Part shown: in pieces, positions 26,252 through 39,649 of the stretch
Layout of the letters: each line of letters opens with the position of its first letter
How positions within the stretch are numbered: position 1 is the first letter of the stretch
Made by a program: the position numbers and the translations under genes
The notes under the pieces: generated by a model
What the model saw: the letters and a program-made list of their open reading frames with translations, nothing else
Databases searched by the model: none
What the model was told of the DNA's origin: nothing
Assembly (NCBI GenBank): GCA_963721725.1
Contig: CAVRLX010000010.1
Coordinates: forward strand, 62,001 to 126,000
Source: RI-153 sp963721725
Lineage (GTDB): Bacteria > Chloroflexota > Anaerolineae > Caldilineales > Caldilineaceae
Direction: 5' to 3'
DNA length: 64,000 bases

Positions 26252-27415
26252 CTACGGTAACCGGATCGACTGCCCGATTGATAGCACAGAATCGTCGTTG
26301 AAATGGTTGACATCGACCAAATCATACCAATCCACGCTGTACTTCGCGGCAATGCTCCACAGCGTTTCGCCCTCGGCCACCACATGGACCCGGGGAGCCG
26401 CTGCCGACTGTGTGACTGTCTCCGGGACTCCCGTATATGCCCCGGGTATCTTTAACTGACGGCCAATCGAAAGCAGAGCGTTTTCAGGCAAATTGTTGTA
26501 GGCCGATAGCGTCTGCCAGTTGACCCCATAGCGCAGGGCAATTTTATAAACTGTATCCCCGTCCACGACAGTATAGACCTGCTCCTCGTCGGTGCTGATG
26601 ATCTCCCGTTGCACCACCGACGCCTGACCCGCTCCCGGGATCACAATTTGGCTACCCAGGCTGAGCATAGAGAATTCACCCAAACCATTGGCGCTGGCAA
26701 TTGCCTGCCATGAAAGGCCATAGCGTGCCCCAATGCTGGAAAGTGTATCGCCAGCCTGGATCGTATAGTTGGCCCCGTCCACTGGCGCGCTCTCTCGTAT
26801 AATCGGGGCTGGCACGGCTTGAGCAGGGGCTGGCACGGCTTGAGCAGGGGCTGGCGCAATCACTATTTCGCTTTGCCCGCTGCTGTTGCCTGTGGTGAAA
26901 TCTGCCACCAAAATCAGTCCCCATCCTCGCGGATGGATCCGGGTGCCGATACCCATCTCTTTGTACGACGGGTTGAGCACATTGGCCCGGTGCGGCGGAT
27001 CGTTCATCCACCACGTCACAGATTTATCCACAGTTTCGTAAACGGCCCAATTCTCACCGGCCCATCCATCGATCCGATACCCTGTGCGGCTAATCCGCAG
27101 GCCTACGGTGCTACCATCGCTGCCACCATGCCCATAGCGACCACTAGTAACCATATCGATAATGTGTTGATTGGCTGCTAAGGTAATCAACGGGTGGATG
27201 GCAAGGGGTGGCAAACCCGCGTTCATGCGTTGCTGATTGATCAGGTATGCGGCCCGTTCGGCTTCAGATGAGAGCTGCGAACTGGCTTCTTCTTGGGGCG
27301 GCTGGGCGGCAGCGGGAATAACGGACAAAAAACTCAAACAGAAAACAACGCCAACCAGTAGACCGATCTGACAGACTCGGCTACAATCAATGAAATTTTT
27401 TGGAAGCTTAGACAT
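26252..27415 (-). CDS. Secreted CAP (SCP-like) domain protein with three LysM repeats
   Basis: ATG 27415 gives a 387-residue protein with a signal peptide ('IGLLVGVVFCLSFLSVIPAAA'). A CAP domain follows at about residues 50-170 ('LINQQRMNAGLPPLAIHP', 'GRYGHGGSDGSTVGLR', 'AGENWAVYETVDKSVTWWM', 'HRANVLNPSYKEMGIG'), then a Pro/Ala linker with a 7-residue repeat 'APAQAVP' and three LysM domains ('YTIQAGDTLSSIGARYGL', 'YTVVDGDTVYKIALRYGV', 'HVVAEGETLWSIAAKYSV'). It would be exported and bind peptidoglycan or related glycans; the role of the CAP domain in bacteria is unclear. GGGAGGA lies 11 bases before the start. Confidence 0.88.
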   Translation of the reverse strand: MSKLPKNFIDCSRVCQIGLLVGVVFCLSFLSVIPAAAQPPQEEASSQLSSEAERAAYLINQQRMNAGLPPLAIHPLITLAANQHIIDMVTSGRYGHGGSDGSTVGLRISRTGYRIDGWAGENWAVYETVDKSVTWWMNDPPHRANVLNPSYKEMGIGTRIHPRGWGLILVADFTTGNSSGQSEIVIAPAPAQAVPAPAQAVPAPIIRESAPVDGANYTIQAGDTLSSIGARYGLSWQAIASANGLGEFSMLSLGSQIVIPGAGQASVVQREIISTDEEQVYTVVDGDTVYKIALRYGVNWQTLSAYNNLPENALLSIGRQLKIPGAYTGVPETVTQSAAAPRVHVVAEGETLWSIAAKYSVDWYDLVDVNHFNDDSVLSIGQSIRLP

Positions 27416-27518
27416 AGATTGAATGTTCCTCCCTGGCGGCAATTGTAACAAAAGCTCCCAAAGTGTGCCAATTCCCCAAACGAGCGTTGCGTTTGAAATT
27501 GCCGATTGCAATGCACAA

Positions 27519-27547
27519 TTGGACCCTTGATGCGCCTCCGCTATAAT
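27519..27547 (+). promoter_or_regulatory. Sigma70-type promoter for the VTT-domain gene
   Basis: TTGGAC (27519-27524) and TATAAT (27542-27547) are spaced by 17 bases, about 75 bases before ATG 27622. Confidence 0.55.
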
Positions 27548-27621
27548 AACAGAGCTGAACACACGCTGAGTTTGTGTTACCTATCGCCACGCTTGGCTGA
27601 TCCGTAAAAAATTAACCCGAT

Positions 27622-28383
27622 ATGAAACAGAACAACGAAGAGATCCAAACCCAGGGGATCGCAGCGGCGCGCTGGCCCTGGTATCTGGCCCTGTTTGCAC
27701 TGGTGGGAGGAATCGCCGTTTTGATCTGGCAACTGCCGTCGGTGCGCACTGCTGCTGGTCAGATCATAGCTTGGGTGGGCAACCCAGAGGCAATTGAAGC
27801 CTTTGTGGTCTGGCTTGGCTGGTTTGGCCCGCCGGCGCTAATTAGCCTACACGCGCTCCAAATCATCTTTGCGCCGCTGCCCGCCTATGCGCTTTTTGGT
27901 GCGGCTGGCTTTCTCTATGGCACGCTCTGGGGAGGGATCTACGCCACCGTGGGCACGCTGCTGGGCGCAACGGCGGCCATGTTGCTGACCCGGCGCTTTG
28001 GTCGACCTCTGGCGGCGCGCATGGTGGGCGAAGATCGAATGGCCCGCTGGCATGACAAAACGCTTAACCAGAGTTGGTTTACGTGGGGCTTTTTATTGCT
28101 GGCGCCTGTCGGTGATCTACCCTTTTTCTTGGCCGGGCTGGCTGGGATTCAAGTCTGGCGCATTTTACTGTTGACGTTGGTGATCCGCGTGCCCAGTATT
28201 TTCTTGATTGCAGCCGCCGCCAGCGGAACCACCGCCCTTTCCTGGCGCGAGGTGATTCCAATCATGGCCGTAGTCATTGTGCTATGCGCTGTTCTTTTTC
28301 GCTATCAAGCTGCGCTGTTGCGCTGGTTTGATCGAGCGGCTCAGCAGCGCTTTGTGGCGCGCACCGAGAGCAAAAGCCCTTAA
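27622..28383 (+). CDS. VTT-domain (TVP38/TMEM64, DedA-like) membrane protein
   Basis: The 253-residue protein has about six hydrophobic segments. The VTT signature lies in the middle: 'ALQIIFAPLPAYALFGAAGFLYGTLWGG' is read across two helices with the conserved F-x-P/P-x-G pattern, then 'GATAAMLLTRRFGRPLA' and 'LLAPVGDLPFFLAGLAGI'. VTT proteins are lipid scramblases or flippases or help envelope homeostasis. A good promoter precedes it and no operon partner is close, so it is probably monocistronic. Confidence 0.82.
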   Translation: MKQNNEEIQTQGIAAARWPWYLALFALVGGIAVLIWQLPSVRTAAGQIIAWVGNPEAIEAFVVWLGWFGPPALISLHALQIIFAPLPAYALFGAAGFLYGTLWGGIYATVGTLLGATAAMLLTRRFGRPLAARMVGEDRMARWHDKTLNQSWFTWGFLLLAPVGDLPFFLAGLAGIQVWRILLLTLVIRVPSIFLIAAAASGTTALSWREVIPIMAVVIVLCAVLFRYQAALLRWFDRAAQQRFVARTESKSP

Positions 28384-28555
28384 CTTGGGCACGGGTTAAA
28401 GCTTACGCGCGCTTAACAGCCGCACGGCTATACTATACTCCGTAGCAGCACATAAGGACATTTTTCAAAAAGCAGAGAATGGTCCCTTGTGGCGCTGCTT
28501 AGGATAGACGGGCAATTTTACATGTGTGTCTTAGCCATACAAAGGTGGGGAGTCT

Positions 28556-29012
28556 ATGTCAGATCAATCGTTGCTTGCTCAAATTGATGCCGATCTAAAA
28601 CAGGCCATGCGCGACCGCGACGAGACGCGGCAAATTGGCGCTGCGCTCGCTGAAAACGGCTCTCATCGAGGCCCAAAAAACCGGCGACAATCGCCAGTTA
28701 ACAGATGCCGATGTTCAAAAAATCATCGCCAAAGCCGCCAAACAGCGGCGCGATTCAATTGCTGAATATCAAAAAGCCAGCCGTCCAGACCTGGCCCAGA
28801 CCGAAGAGGCCGAACTTGCTATTTTGGAGAGCTACCTGCCGCAGCAGATGAGCGAAGCCGATGTTGAGGTGATCGTACGTCAGGTGATTGCCGAAACTGG
28901 CGCAACCTCGGCGCAGGAGTTGAATAAGGTGATGCCGCTGGCAATGCAGCGTACCCGCGGGCAGGCTGAAGGGCGATTGATCAATCAAATTGCCAAACGG
29001 CTGTTGAGCTGA
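28556..29012 (+). CDS. GatB/YqeY domain protein (frameshift near 28633)
   Basis: ATG 28556 encodes 'SLLAQIDADLKQAMRDRDETRQ', after which an extra base in 'caaattg' breaks the frame. It continues as 'LALRSLKTALIEAQKTGDN' and is then intact: 'LTDADVQKIIAKAAKQRRDS', 'EEAELAILESYLPQQMSEADVE', 'INQIAKRLLS'. This is the YqeY fold, about 150 residues, related to the tail domain of amidotransferase GatB and often next to rpsU or other translation genes. The function is not settled. The downstream PgpH-like and YbeY genes are a common neighbourhood. Confidence 0.82.
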
Positions 29013-29022
29013 TCGCGCCAAC

Positions 29023-31287
29023 GTGCAAAGCGACTGGACAAAAACCATGAAGCGGCTGTTGTGGGGATGGTGGGGCCAGCGTAAAAAATGGCTTAAACCT
29101 GCCATCAATGTGACAATGGTGCTGGCGATTAGCAGCGTCTTGGTGGCGTTGTTGGTCGTGCCATTTCCTTTCGGCAAGATTCAGTTAGAGGCAGGCGAGG
29201 TTGCGCCTCAGAATATTGTTGCTCCCCATAAAATCACCTACGAAAGCGCTCTGCTCACGGAAGAAGCGCGGGCGCGGGCGGCGCAGATGGTCCCGGACTA
29301 TTACGACCCGCCAGAGAGCCGCATTCGTCGACAACAGGTGAGCCGCAGCCGCGAAGTCTTGGAGTTTATCAGCACAATCCGTAGTGATGCACAGGCCACC
29401 CCCGAACGGCAAATGGACTATCTCTTGGCAATTCAAGATTTAGATCTAAGTGTCGACAGCGCGCAGCAAATCTTGGCGTTGGCCCCTGAAGAGTGGCAAG
29501 CCGCCAGCAACGAAGTCCCGTTGGCGTTGGATCAAGCCATGCGCGAGGAGATCAAGGAGACAGCACTGCCCGCAGTGCGGCGGCGCGTCCCTGTTTTGAT
29601 CAGCCCTGATCTCAACGAAGATGTTAGCGCCGTAGCGACTGAATTGGTGCGCGATCTCGTGCGCCCCAACAGCTTTTTCAACCCCGAACGTACCCAGGAA
29701 TTGCGCCAGCAAGCCTGGGATGCGATCCAGGTGCAGGTCCAAACTTTGGAGCAGGGCGAAGTTGTCTTGCGCGCCGGCGACATTGTTCTGGAAGAAGATG
29801 TGGAGGCACTGGAATACCTGGGGCTGAACCAGAGCCAGTGGGAGTGGTGGGAAATTGTGCAATCTCTGCTGATTGTGCTGCTGTTAGTTACGCTTGTCGT
29901 GGGCATTCTCTATCGACTCAGCCCGCGTGTGCTGCGCAGCCGCCGCCGGAGTGCGCTCTTGCTTTCGCTCAGCGTCGTCACCCTAATCGTGGGACGCTTG
30001 ATGGTCATCCCCAGCGATTGGCTACCCTATCTTTTCCCGTTGGCCGCTTTTGTGATGCTGGCCGCGATCCTCTTGGATCTCTCCACCGCTATGGCTCTCG
30101 GGATTACGTTTGCCCTCTTCGTGGGCTACCTGAGCAATGGAAACTTGATGCTGATTTTTTACAGCAGCATCGGCGCGATGCTGGGTGCGCTGGTTTTGGG
30201 CAAGGCCGAACGGCTGACCTCATTCCTGTGGGCTGGGTTGGTAGTGACCATTTGCAATGTGGTGGTGCTGTTGGCGCTCTGGTCGCAACCTTTGGAATCG
30301 GTTTCCTGGGCACAGATGGGGCGAACTTTGTTCATGGTTTTGCTCAACGGCGGGCTTTCCACAAGCTTGGCGCTGATTGGCTATTTTATGCTGGGCAATC
30401 TCTTTGGGATCACCACAAATTTGCAATTAATGGAACTGAGCCGTCCCACTCATCCGTTGTTGCGCCAGTTGTTGCTCAAAGCACCGGGGACTTATCATCA
30501 CACGATTTTGGTGAGCAACTTGGCCGAGCGCGCCGCTGAGGCCATCGGGGCCGACGCATTTTTGATCCGCGTAGGGGCCTATTATCATGACATCGGCAAG
30601 ATCGTGCGCCCCTATTTCTTCACAGAAAATATTGGCGACGAGGTCTCACCTCATGCCGGGCTGGACCCCAAAACCAGTGCCCAGATCATCATCAGCCATG
30701 TGAAAGATGGCGCGGATCTTGCCGGAAAATATCAACTTCCCGATGTCTTACAGGACTTCATTTGGCAACACCACGGCGCACAGACCATGCACTATTTTTA
30801 TCGGCAAGCCCAAGCCCAGGCCGCGCCCAGCGAGATGGTCGATATAGCAGACTTTAGCTATCCAGGGCCAGATCCGCAGACCAAAGAGGCGGCAATTATG
30901 ATGTTAGCTGACGTCTGCGAGGCTGCTGTGCGTGCCGAACGTCCGTCCACCCGTCAAGATCTGGAGACACTGGTTAACAAACTGATTACCCAACGTGTGT
31001 TGGATGGGGCACTGGATCAAAGCGACCTGACTTTCCGAGAGTTACAGACGGTGCAAAATACCTTTCTACAAGTGTTGCAAGGCGTACACCATCCGCGGAT
31101 CAAATACCCGCCGCGCAAAACTGAGTCCACCCCCGCTGCCCTCGTGGTGGTTCCGCCTGACACATCAACACGAATTTTGGACATTGAAGTGGAGGGGGCT
31201 GTTGTCCAAAACGGCAAAGCCACGCGACAAAATGGTCATACTGATACCCAGAGCGAAAAGCCGCCGCTGCGCGATTGGAGCGCATAA
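29023..31287 (+). CDS. PgpH-like 7TM-HD membrane phosphohydrolase (c-di-AMP phosphodiesterase family)
   Basis: The 754-residue protein has one N-terminal transmembrane helix, a 7TMR-HDED extracytoplasmic region (about residues 50-265), seven transmembrane helices (about 275-475) and a cytoplasmic HD domain (about 485-660). The HD domain contains 'HTILVSNLAERAAEAIG', 'GAYYHDIGKIVRPYFF' and 'IIISHVKDGADLA'. The order matches PgpH, which hydrolyses c-di-AMP. The start is GTG 29023 or ATG 29047; neither has a strong ribosome binding site. It precedes YbeY, the conserved order in many Gram-positive and Chloroflexota genomes. Confidence 0.88.
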   Translation: MQSDWTKTMKRLLWGWWGQRKKWLKPAINVTMVLAISSVLVALLVVPFPFGKIQLEAGEVAPQNIVAPHKITYESALLTEEARARAAQMVPDYYDPPESRIRRQQVSRSREVLEFISTIRSDAQATPERQMDYLLAIQDLDLSVDSAQQILALAPEEWQAASNEVPLALDQAMREEIKETALPAVRRRVPVLISPDLNEDVSAVATELVRDLVRPNSFFNPERTQELRQQAWDAIQVQVQTLEQGEVVLRAGDIVLEEDVEALEYLGLNQSQWEWWEIVQSLLIVLLLVTLVVGILYRLSPRVLRSRRRSALLLSLSVVTLIVGRLMVIPSDWLPYLFPLAAFVMLAAILLDLSTAMALGITFALFVGYLSNGNLMLIFYSSIGAMLGALVLGKAERLTSFLWAGLVVTICNVVVLLALWSQPLESVSWAQMGRTLFMVLLNGGLSTSLALIGYFMLGNLFGITTNLQLMELSRPTHPLLRQLLLKAPGTYHHTILVSNLAERAAEAIGADAFLIRVGAYYHDIGKIVRPYFFTENIGDEVSPHAGLDPKTSAQIIISHVKDGADLAGKYQLPDVLQDFIWQHHGAQTMHYFYRQAQAQAAPSEMVDIADFSYPGPDPQTKEAAIMMLADVCEAAVRAERPSTRQDLETLVNKLITQRVLDGALDQSDLTFRELQTVQNTFLQVLQGVHHPRIKYPPRKTESTPAALVVVPPDTSTRILDIEVEGAVVQNGKATRQNGHTDTQSEKPPLRDWSA

Positions 31288-31353
31288 GAAAATAAATAGA
31301 GTGGGCGGGTGGGCAACCACGCGCCTTTTTGTTGTGCAGAAAAGGATCTGTAG

Positions 31354-31854
31354 ATGGACGAAATTGAAATTGAAATTAATCATGCCTTTGTGAATGAGGT
31401 TGACGAAGAATCGCTACGTCAAGCCGTTGAAGCGACCTTGCGCTATGCCAAGATAGACGAGGGTGGTGTAACCGTGGTGATCACCGATGACGAAGAAGTG
31501 CGCGTGCTGAATCAGCAATATCGGGATGTGGACAGCCCCACAGATGTGCTCAGTTTTGCCGCCCATGAAGGCGAAACGTTGGCTACACTCCCCCCAGAGT
31601 TGTTGGCTGAAATTGCCGCGTACCTAGGCGATCTCATCATTGCCTATCCTTTCAGTGCAGCCCAGGCCCAGCGTTATCAGAATCCCATCGGGGCCGAATT
31701 GCGCTTGTTGGTAGTTCACGGCACGCTGCATCTGCTCGGCCATGACCATGACACACCCGAACGCCAGGAAAGCATGTGGGAGGCGCAACGGGCAATCCTC
31801 GGTGGGCTAGGCGATCACAACACACAGTGGGACCGAGAATACGAAACGCCGTGA
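31354..31854 (+). CDS. ybeY: Endoribonuclease YbeY (rRNA maturation)
   Basis: The 166-residue protein has the zinc-binding signature 'VVHGTLHLLGHDHDTPE' (H-x3-H-x5-H type) near residues 125-141 and 'YRDVDSPTDVLSFA' upstream, both diagnostic for YbeY, the single-strand RNase of 16S 3'-end maturation and ribosome quality control. The C-terminal 'M..AQ..IL..LG' helix is normal. It is followed, with a 4-base GTGA overlap, by a diacylglycerol kinase gene, the usual order PgpH-YbeY-DgkA. Confidence 0.93.
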   Translation: MDEIEIEINHAFVNEVDEESLRQAVEATLRYAKIDEGGVTVVITDDEEVRVLNQQYRDVDSPTDVLSFAAHEGETLATLPPELLAEIAAYLGDLIIAYPFSAAQAQRYQNPIGAELRLLVVHGTLHLLGHDHDTPERQESMWEAQRAILGGLGDHNTQWDREYETP

Positions 31855-32279
31855 CACAGCCGATTTCTCCTTCCAATACTGAGCCGTATACAACGCCTAA
31901 GCCGGTCTCCAAACCCGCATTCTGGCAGAGTCTGTTAGTGGCGGCAAGTGGGATGCGCTATGTGCTGCGCACCGAGCGAAACGCCCGCATTGAGAGCATG
32001 GTTGCCGTGTTGGTGATCTTGGCGGGTCTCGTTTTTCAGATCAGCCGTCTGGAGTGGATTGTGGTTGTGCTGTTGATATGCCTTGTGTTGGCATTGGAAA
32101 TGATCAACACCGCGATTGAGGCTACGGTTGATCTAGCGATGCCTGAATGGCACACGTTGGCTAAGATTGCCAAAGATAGCGCAGCAGGTGCGGTACTTTT
32201 GGTCACCAGTGGCAGCGTAGTTGTCGGTATCTTGATCTTTGGCCCTCGACTCTGGCAACTCCTGTGGATTCTGTTTTAA
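31851..32279 (+). CDS. dgkA: Diacylglycerol/undecaprenol kinase (DgkA-type)
   Basis: The 142-residue protein has the prokaryotic DGK signature 'LALEMINTAIEATVDL' (E-x2-N-T-A-I-E-x3-D), two or three hydrophobic helices and 'RTERNARIESMVAVLVILA' before them. The trimeric enzyme phosphorylates diacylglycerol or undecaprenol in the membrane. The GTG start overlaps the ybeY stop by 4 bases. The N-terminal tail of about 35 residues, rich in Pro/Ser/Thr, is longer than in E. coli DgkA. Confidence 0.88.
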   Translation: MTQPISPSNTEPYTTPKPVSKPAFWQSLLVAASGMRYVLRTERNARIESMVAVLVILAGLVFQISRLEWIVVVLLICLVLALEMINTAIEATVDLAMPEWHTLAKIAKDSAAGAVLLVTSGSVVVGILIFGPRLWQLLWILF

Positions 32280-32522
32280 TTGGAAAATGGTCATTTGGAG
32301 GGGCGCAATATTTCTGGCCGGGATTAGATTTGAGCCAGTTGAAAGCTTATACGTTTTAAGCGGTGTAAATAGATTTATCGTATTTGGCATAAGAAGCAAA
32401 ACCAACAGAGATGTCTCTTTTTTGACCTAATCTATATACTGTGGCAAACTTCAGATTCGTATCGGCAAGACCGTACCTTGGAGTTTCTAGAGAAGCTTGA
32501 TTTTGTCAAGGACACTCGGAAT

Positions 32523-32551
32523 TTGACATTTGTGCGGACAATCGTTAAAAT
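32523..32551 (+). promoter_or_regulatory. rRNA operon promoter
   Basis: A perfect TTGACA (32523-32528), a 17-base spacer and TAAAAT (32546-32551) lie about 320 bases before the 16S 5' end. The stretch 32280-32870 holds no gene; after the promoter it contains the leader with the left arm of the 16S processing stem. Confidence 0.75.
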
Positions 32552-32723
32552 GAAATCCTTGCCGTAAGATATAGGTAAGATTCCTGTCGAATCAATCGCC
32601 AAGTTTGCGTTAGAAACATGAAACAAAAGCGAGTGGGTTAGGATTTGACGGGTGAGAGAGAGGGTGATAGACTTCTCTCTTGTGTCCTGAGCGAGCCGGG
32701 AGGCGAGCTTGGGAGAGCGGTAC

Positions 32724-32754
32724 ATTAACAGTTGAAGAGTGGTAAGGTAACCAG
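32724..32754 (+). other. Left arm of 16S precursor processing stem (partner 34698-34728)
   Basis: Bases 32724-32754 (attaacagttgaagagtggt…) are complementary, with few mismatches, to 34698-34728 downstream of 16S. The two arms enclose the 16S gene and would form the long duplex cut by RNase III-like enzymes. Confidence 0.75.
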
Positions 32755-32871
32755 CCTGAAATAGATGGAAAAGGCTCGGTCAGGGCAGAGCGATTTGCCT
32801 TGGACCGGGTTTGAGTTTTGTAAGGATAACTTCAGGACTGGGCGTGTCTCCGCAAGGGGATGGGTCCGGTC

Positions 32872-34384
<1,513 letters not shown>

Positions 34385-34738
34385 GGGAGAGGCTGACAGA
34401 TTGTGAGAAAGTGGAAGGTAGATGGTGAATGGGAGGGTGCAGGTTGCAAGGAGCGAATTGCGAATTGCGAGGTGTAGACTGCCATGAGGGATTTGACTGG
34501 AAGCGTTCAAAATCAAGGCTGTTGGGCATCCTTGTCCCTGTGTGTTTGGGCGAGATGATGCTGTCTGGAAGGTGCAGGTCTACAAGCGATTGTAGGGATG
34601 TGCTGGAAGGATGGGGTTGTTGAGTTTGAGACACAGGAGAGCGTCGAGTGCGATGCAAGTCCCTCGATGCGACTACTGGCAAAGCCGGTAGAGCAGTCTG
34701 GTTACGTTACCACTCTTCAGCGGTTAATGCCGCGAGCG

Positions 34739-34849
34739 ATTGACGATTTAGGATTGAGGATGGATGATTTGAGTCAAGCGAGATGGGGGCAGAGATGTCT
34801 GTATCGAGGTTGAGGAAGAATCGTCATTGTACAATCGTAAATCGTCAAT
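34739..34849. repeat. ITS hairpin copy 1, upstream of tRNA-Ile
   Basis: ATTGACGATTTA (34739-34750) is complementary to 34838-34849. The loop carries 'aagcgagatg.gggcag.gatg', which recurs almost unchanged in the second ITS hairpin at 35030-35126. The stretch 34383-34738 before it holds no gene and ends with the right arm of the 16S stem. Confidence 0.6.
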
Positions 34850-34855
34850 TGATTT

Positions 34856-34930
<75 letters not shown>

Positions 34931-35022
34931 TGTGGCAGGCAGCAGGCAGCAGGCGGCAGGCAGCCCAGGGAACTGGGGGACTGTCGGGAGCCAAGTGTTG
35001 TCGGCCCCAAAGATGATTTTGG

Positions 35023-35135
35023 ATTAAGGATTGACGATTAAAAGATGGGTTAAGCGAGATGAGGGCAGCGATGCCTGAGTCGAGGGTGAGCCACAATCTA
35101 AAATCGTCAATCTAAAATCGTCAATCTAAATCGAC
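35023..35135. repeat. ITS hairpin copy 2, downstream of tRNA-Ile
   Basis: ATTGACGATT (35030-35039) pairs with AATCGTCAAT at 35102-35111 or again at 35117-35126. The loop repeats the 'aagcgagatg…gggcag…gatg…ctg…tcgagg' sequence of copy 1. Between the tRNA and this copy lies a short GGCAGCA-type tandem run (34935-34965). Confidence 0.55.
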
Positions 35136-35153
35136 AATCTGTATCTGGTACAT

Positions 35154-35177
35154 TAAAAACTGAATAGGATAGAAGCA
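35154..35177 (+). other. Left arm of 23S processing stem (partner 38291-38314)
   Basis: The 24 bases at 35154-35177 (taaaaactgaataggat…) are the exact reverse complement of 38291-38314. The perfect 24-bp duplex encloses the 23S gene. Confidence 0.85.
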
Positions 35178-35333
35178 TCTTCAGAATAGGCGAAGCCGCC
35201 AGCCCTCGGGCTGTGTGGGTGGAGCCAGGAATGGAGTGACTCTTGTGGTGGAAGCGAGGGAGGGAGTTGTTGAGGAATCGACGACGGCTCTTGTGAGCAG
35301 AAGCGACAGGAGAGTAGAAGAATGGTTCTTAGT

Positions 35334-38277
<2,944 letters not shown>

Positions 38278-38391
38278 TGAACCATTCTTCTGCTTCTATC
38301 CTATTCAGTTTTTAGTGCGTCAGACACGAGAAATTGTTGATTTGACCACGAGAATCATGACGATTGTTCTTGATTCGTTCCTGTGTAAGTG

Positions 38392-38560
38392 AGCCAGTGG
38401 GTGGTGTGGTGAGCGTGGTGTTGGTGGCAAGAGCGGTGGGGGTACACCCGGTCCCTTCCCGAACCCGGCAGTTAAGCCCGCCAGCGTCGATGGTAGTAGG
38501 GGTCTGCACCTCTGCAAGAGTAGACCGTCGCCAACTCCAACCTCACACCCCCCACTGGCT
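38392..38560 (+). other. Stem enclosing 5S rRNA (arms 38392-38408 and 38544-38560)
   Basis: AGCCAGTGGGTGGTGTG at 38392-38408 is complementary to 38544-38560 with a single mismatch. The arms flank the 5S gene, and the right arm is followed by a T-rich stretch (tccttttcctt), so it may double as the operon terminator. Confidence 0.65.
38419..38537 (+). rRNA. 5S ribosomal RNA
   Basis: The canonical 5S pattern is present: TTGGTGGCAAGAGCGGTGGG at the 5' side, 'CCCTTCCCGAACCCGGCAGT' then TAAGCCCGCCAGCGTCGATGG in the centre, and 'AGAGTAGACCGTCGCCAAC' at the 3' side. The GTTGG/CCAAC ends pair. Exact ends are approximate. Confidence 0.93.
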
Positions 38561-38692
38561 TCCTTTTCCTTCATCCCCTCACCATAACTACCTAATACCA
38601 ACCCCCTTCTTTTGATTCACCCCTCATTATCACAAGCCTTGTTTTGATACTCCCCTCTACAGGTTGAAATTCCCAGTTCACCATGAAAACTC

Positions 38693-39631
38693 TTAAAACT
38701 TAATCGCACCTTCTGTGATTCCGCGCATGAACCAGCGTTGTAACAGTGCATAGATCAAGATAACCGGCAGCGCACTGAAGAGCAGCATTGCCGCGTCTGC
38801 GGCTTCGCTGGCGAATTGACCGCGGAAGTGAGGCACGATGGCGGTGGCCGTCTCATAGCCGCTGGTCAGCACTTTGCGAATGCCCACTGAAATCGTCAGT
38901 TGGGAATCTCGGTCGATCATGGTAAAGGTGACAAGGTAGTCGCTCCATACACCCACAAAGGCCAGCGTGGCGACAATGACCATGGCGCTGGTGGTGAGGG
39001 GAACAGCAATGCGGGCGAAAACCTGCCACCAGTTCGCGCCGTCGATGAGGGCTGATTCTTCAAGCTCTTTGGGGATCGCCAGAAATGCCTGGCGCATAAT
39101 AAAAATAGGCACGGGCAGGGCAGATGAAAAGAGCAAGATCAGCCCGAAAAGACTGTTGCGTAGTTTCAGCGCGGCCATGAGTTCATAGAGCGCCATCAAG
39201 CCGCCGCCGCGTGGGATGAACAGCGAGACTACTATGGCAAGGAAGATTAGATCGCGCCCACGAAATTGGATGCGGGCAAAGGCATAGCCTGCCAGCGAAG
39301 CCGTCACTACTTGAATAAGGGTGACCCCAATCGCCAAGATGAAACTGTTGCGCATATAAACTGGCAATTGTTGGATGGCGGTGAACATATATTCAAAGTT
39401 AACGATGCTGATATGGCTGGGCAGAAGTGCCCCTGGATTTCGATAAAATTCTTGCGAATCTTTGAACGAGGTCGAAACAAGCCAGATGATGGGCAACAAC
39501 ACAATAAAGAGCACAACCAACATGAAAAGGTGGGCAAGCCAGTTGCTGCGCAAGAAGCTCGCTATCCAAGAAGATCGTTGGCTGCGACCTGGGGTTGAGT
39601 CAGTTCGGGGGGTGATCACGGTGTTTGCCAT
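38693..39631 (-). CDS. Carbohydrate ABC transporter permease (MalG-type)
   Basis: The 312-residue protein has six predicted transmembrane helices and the permease EAA loop near residues 190-215 ('IPKELEESALIDGANWWQVFARIAVPL'), which docks to the ATPase. 'NSFILAIGVTLIQVVTASLAGYAFARI' is typical for the MalG family. It is last in a minus-strand operon of solute-binding protein, MalF-type and MalG-type permeases. No ATPase gene is present, so a shared MsmK-like ATPase elsewhere is likely. Substrate: oligo- or monosaccharide, by family. Confidence 0.9.
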   Translation of the reverse strand: MANTVITPRTDSTPGRSQRSSWIASFLRSNWLAHLFMLVVLFIVLLPIIWLVSTSFKDSQEFYRNPGALLPSHISIVNFEYMFTAIQQLPVYMRNSFILAIGVTLIQVVTASLAGYAFARIQFRGRDLIFLAIVVSLFIPRGGGLMALYELMAALKLRNSLFGLILLFSSALPVPIFIMRQAFLAIPKELEESALIDGANWWQVFARIAVPLTTSAMVIVATLAFVGVWSDYLVTFTMIDRDSQLTISVGIRKVLTSGYETATAIVPHFRGQFASEAADAAMLLFSALPVILIYALLQRWFMRGITEGAIKF

Positions 39632-39649
39632 GGGAGATGCCTTTTTGTG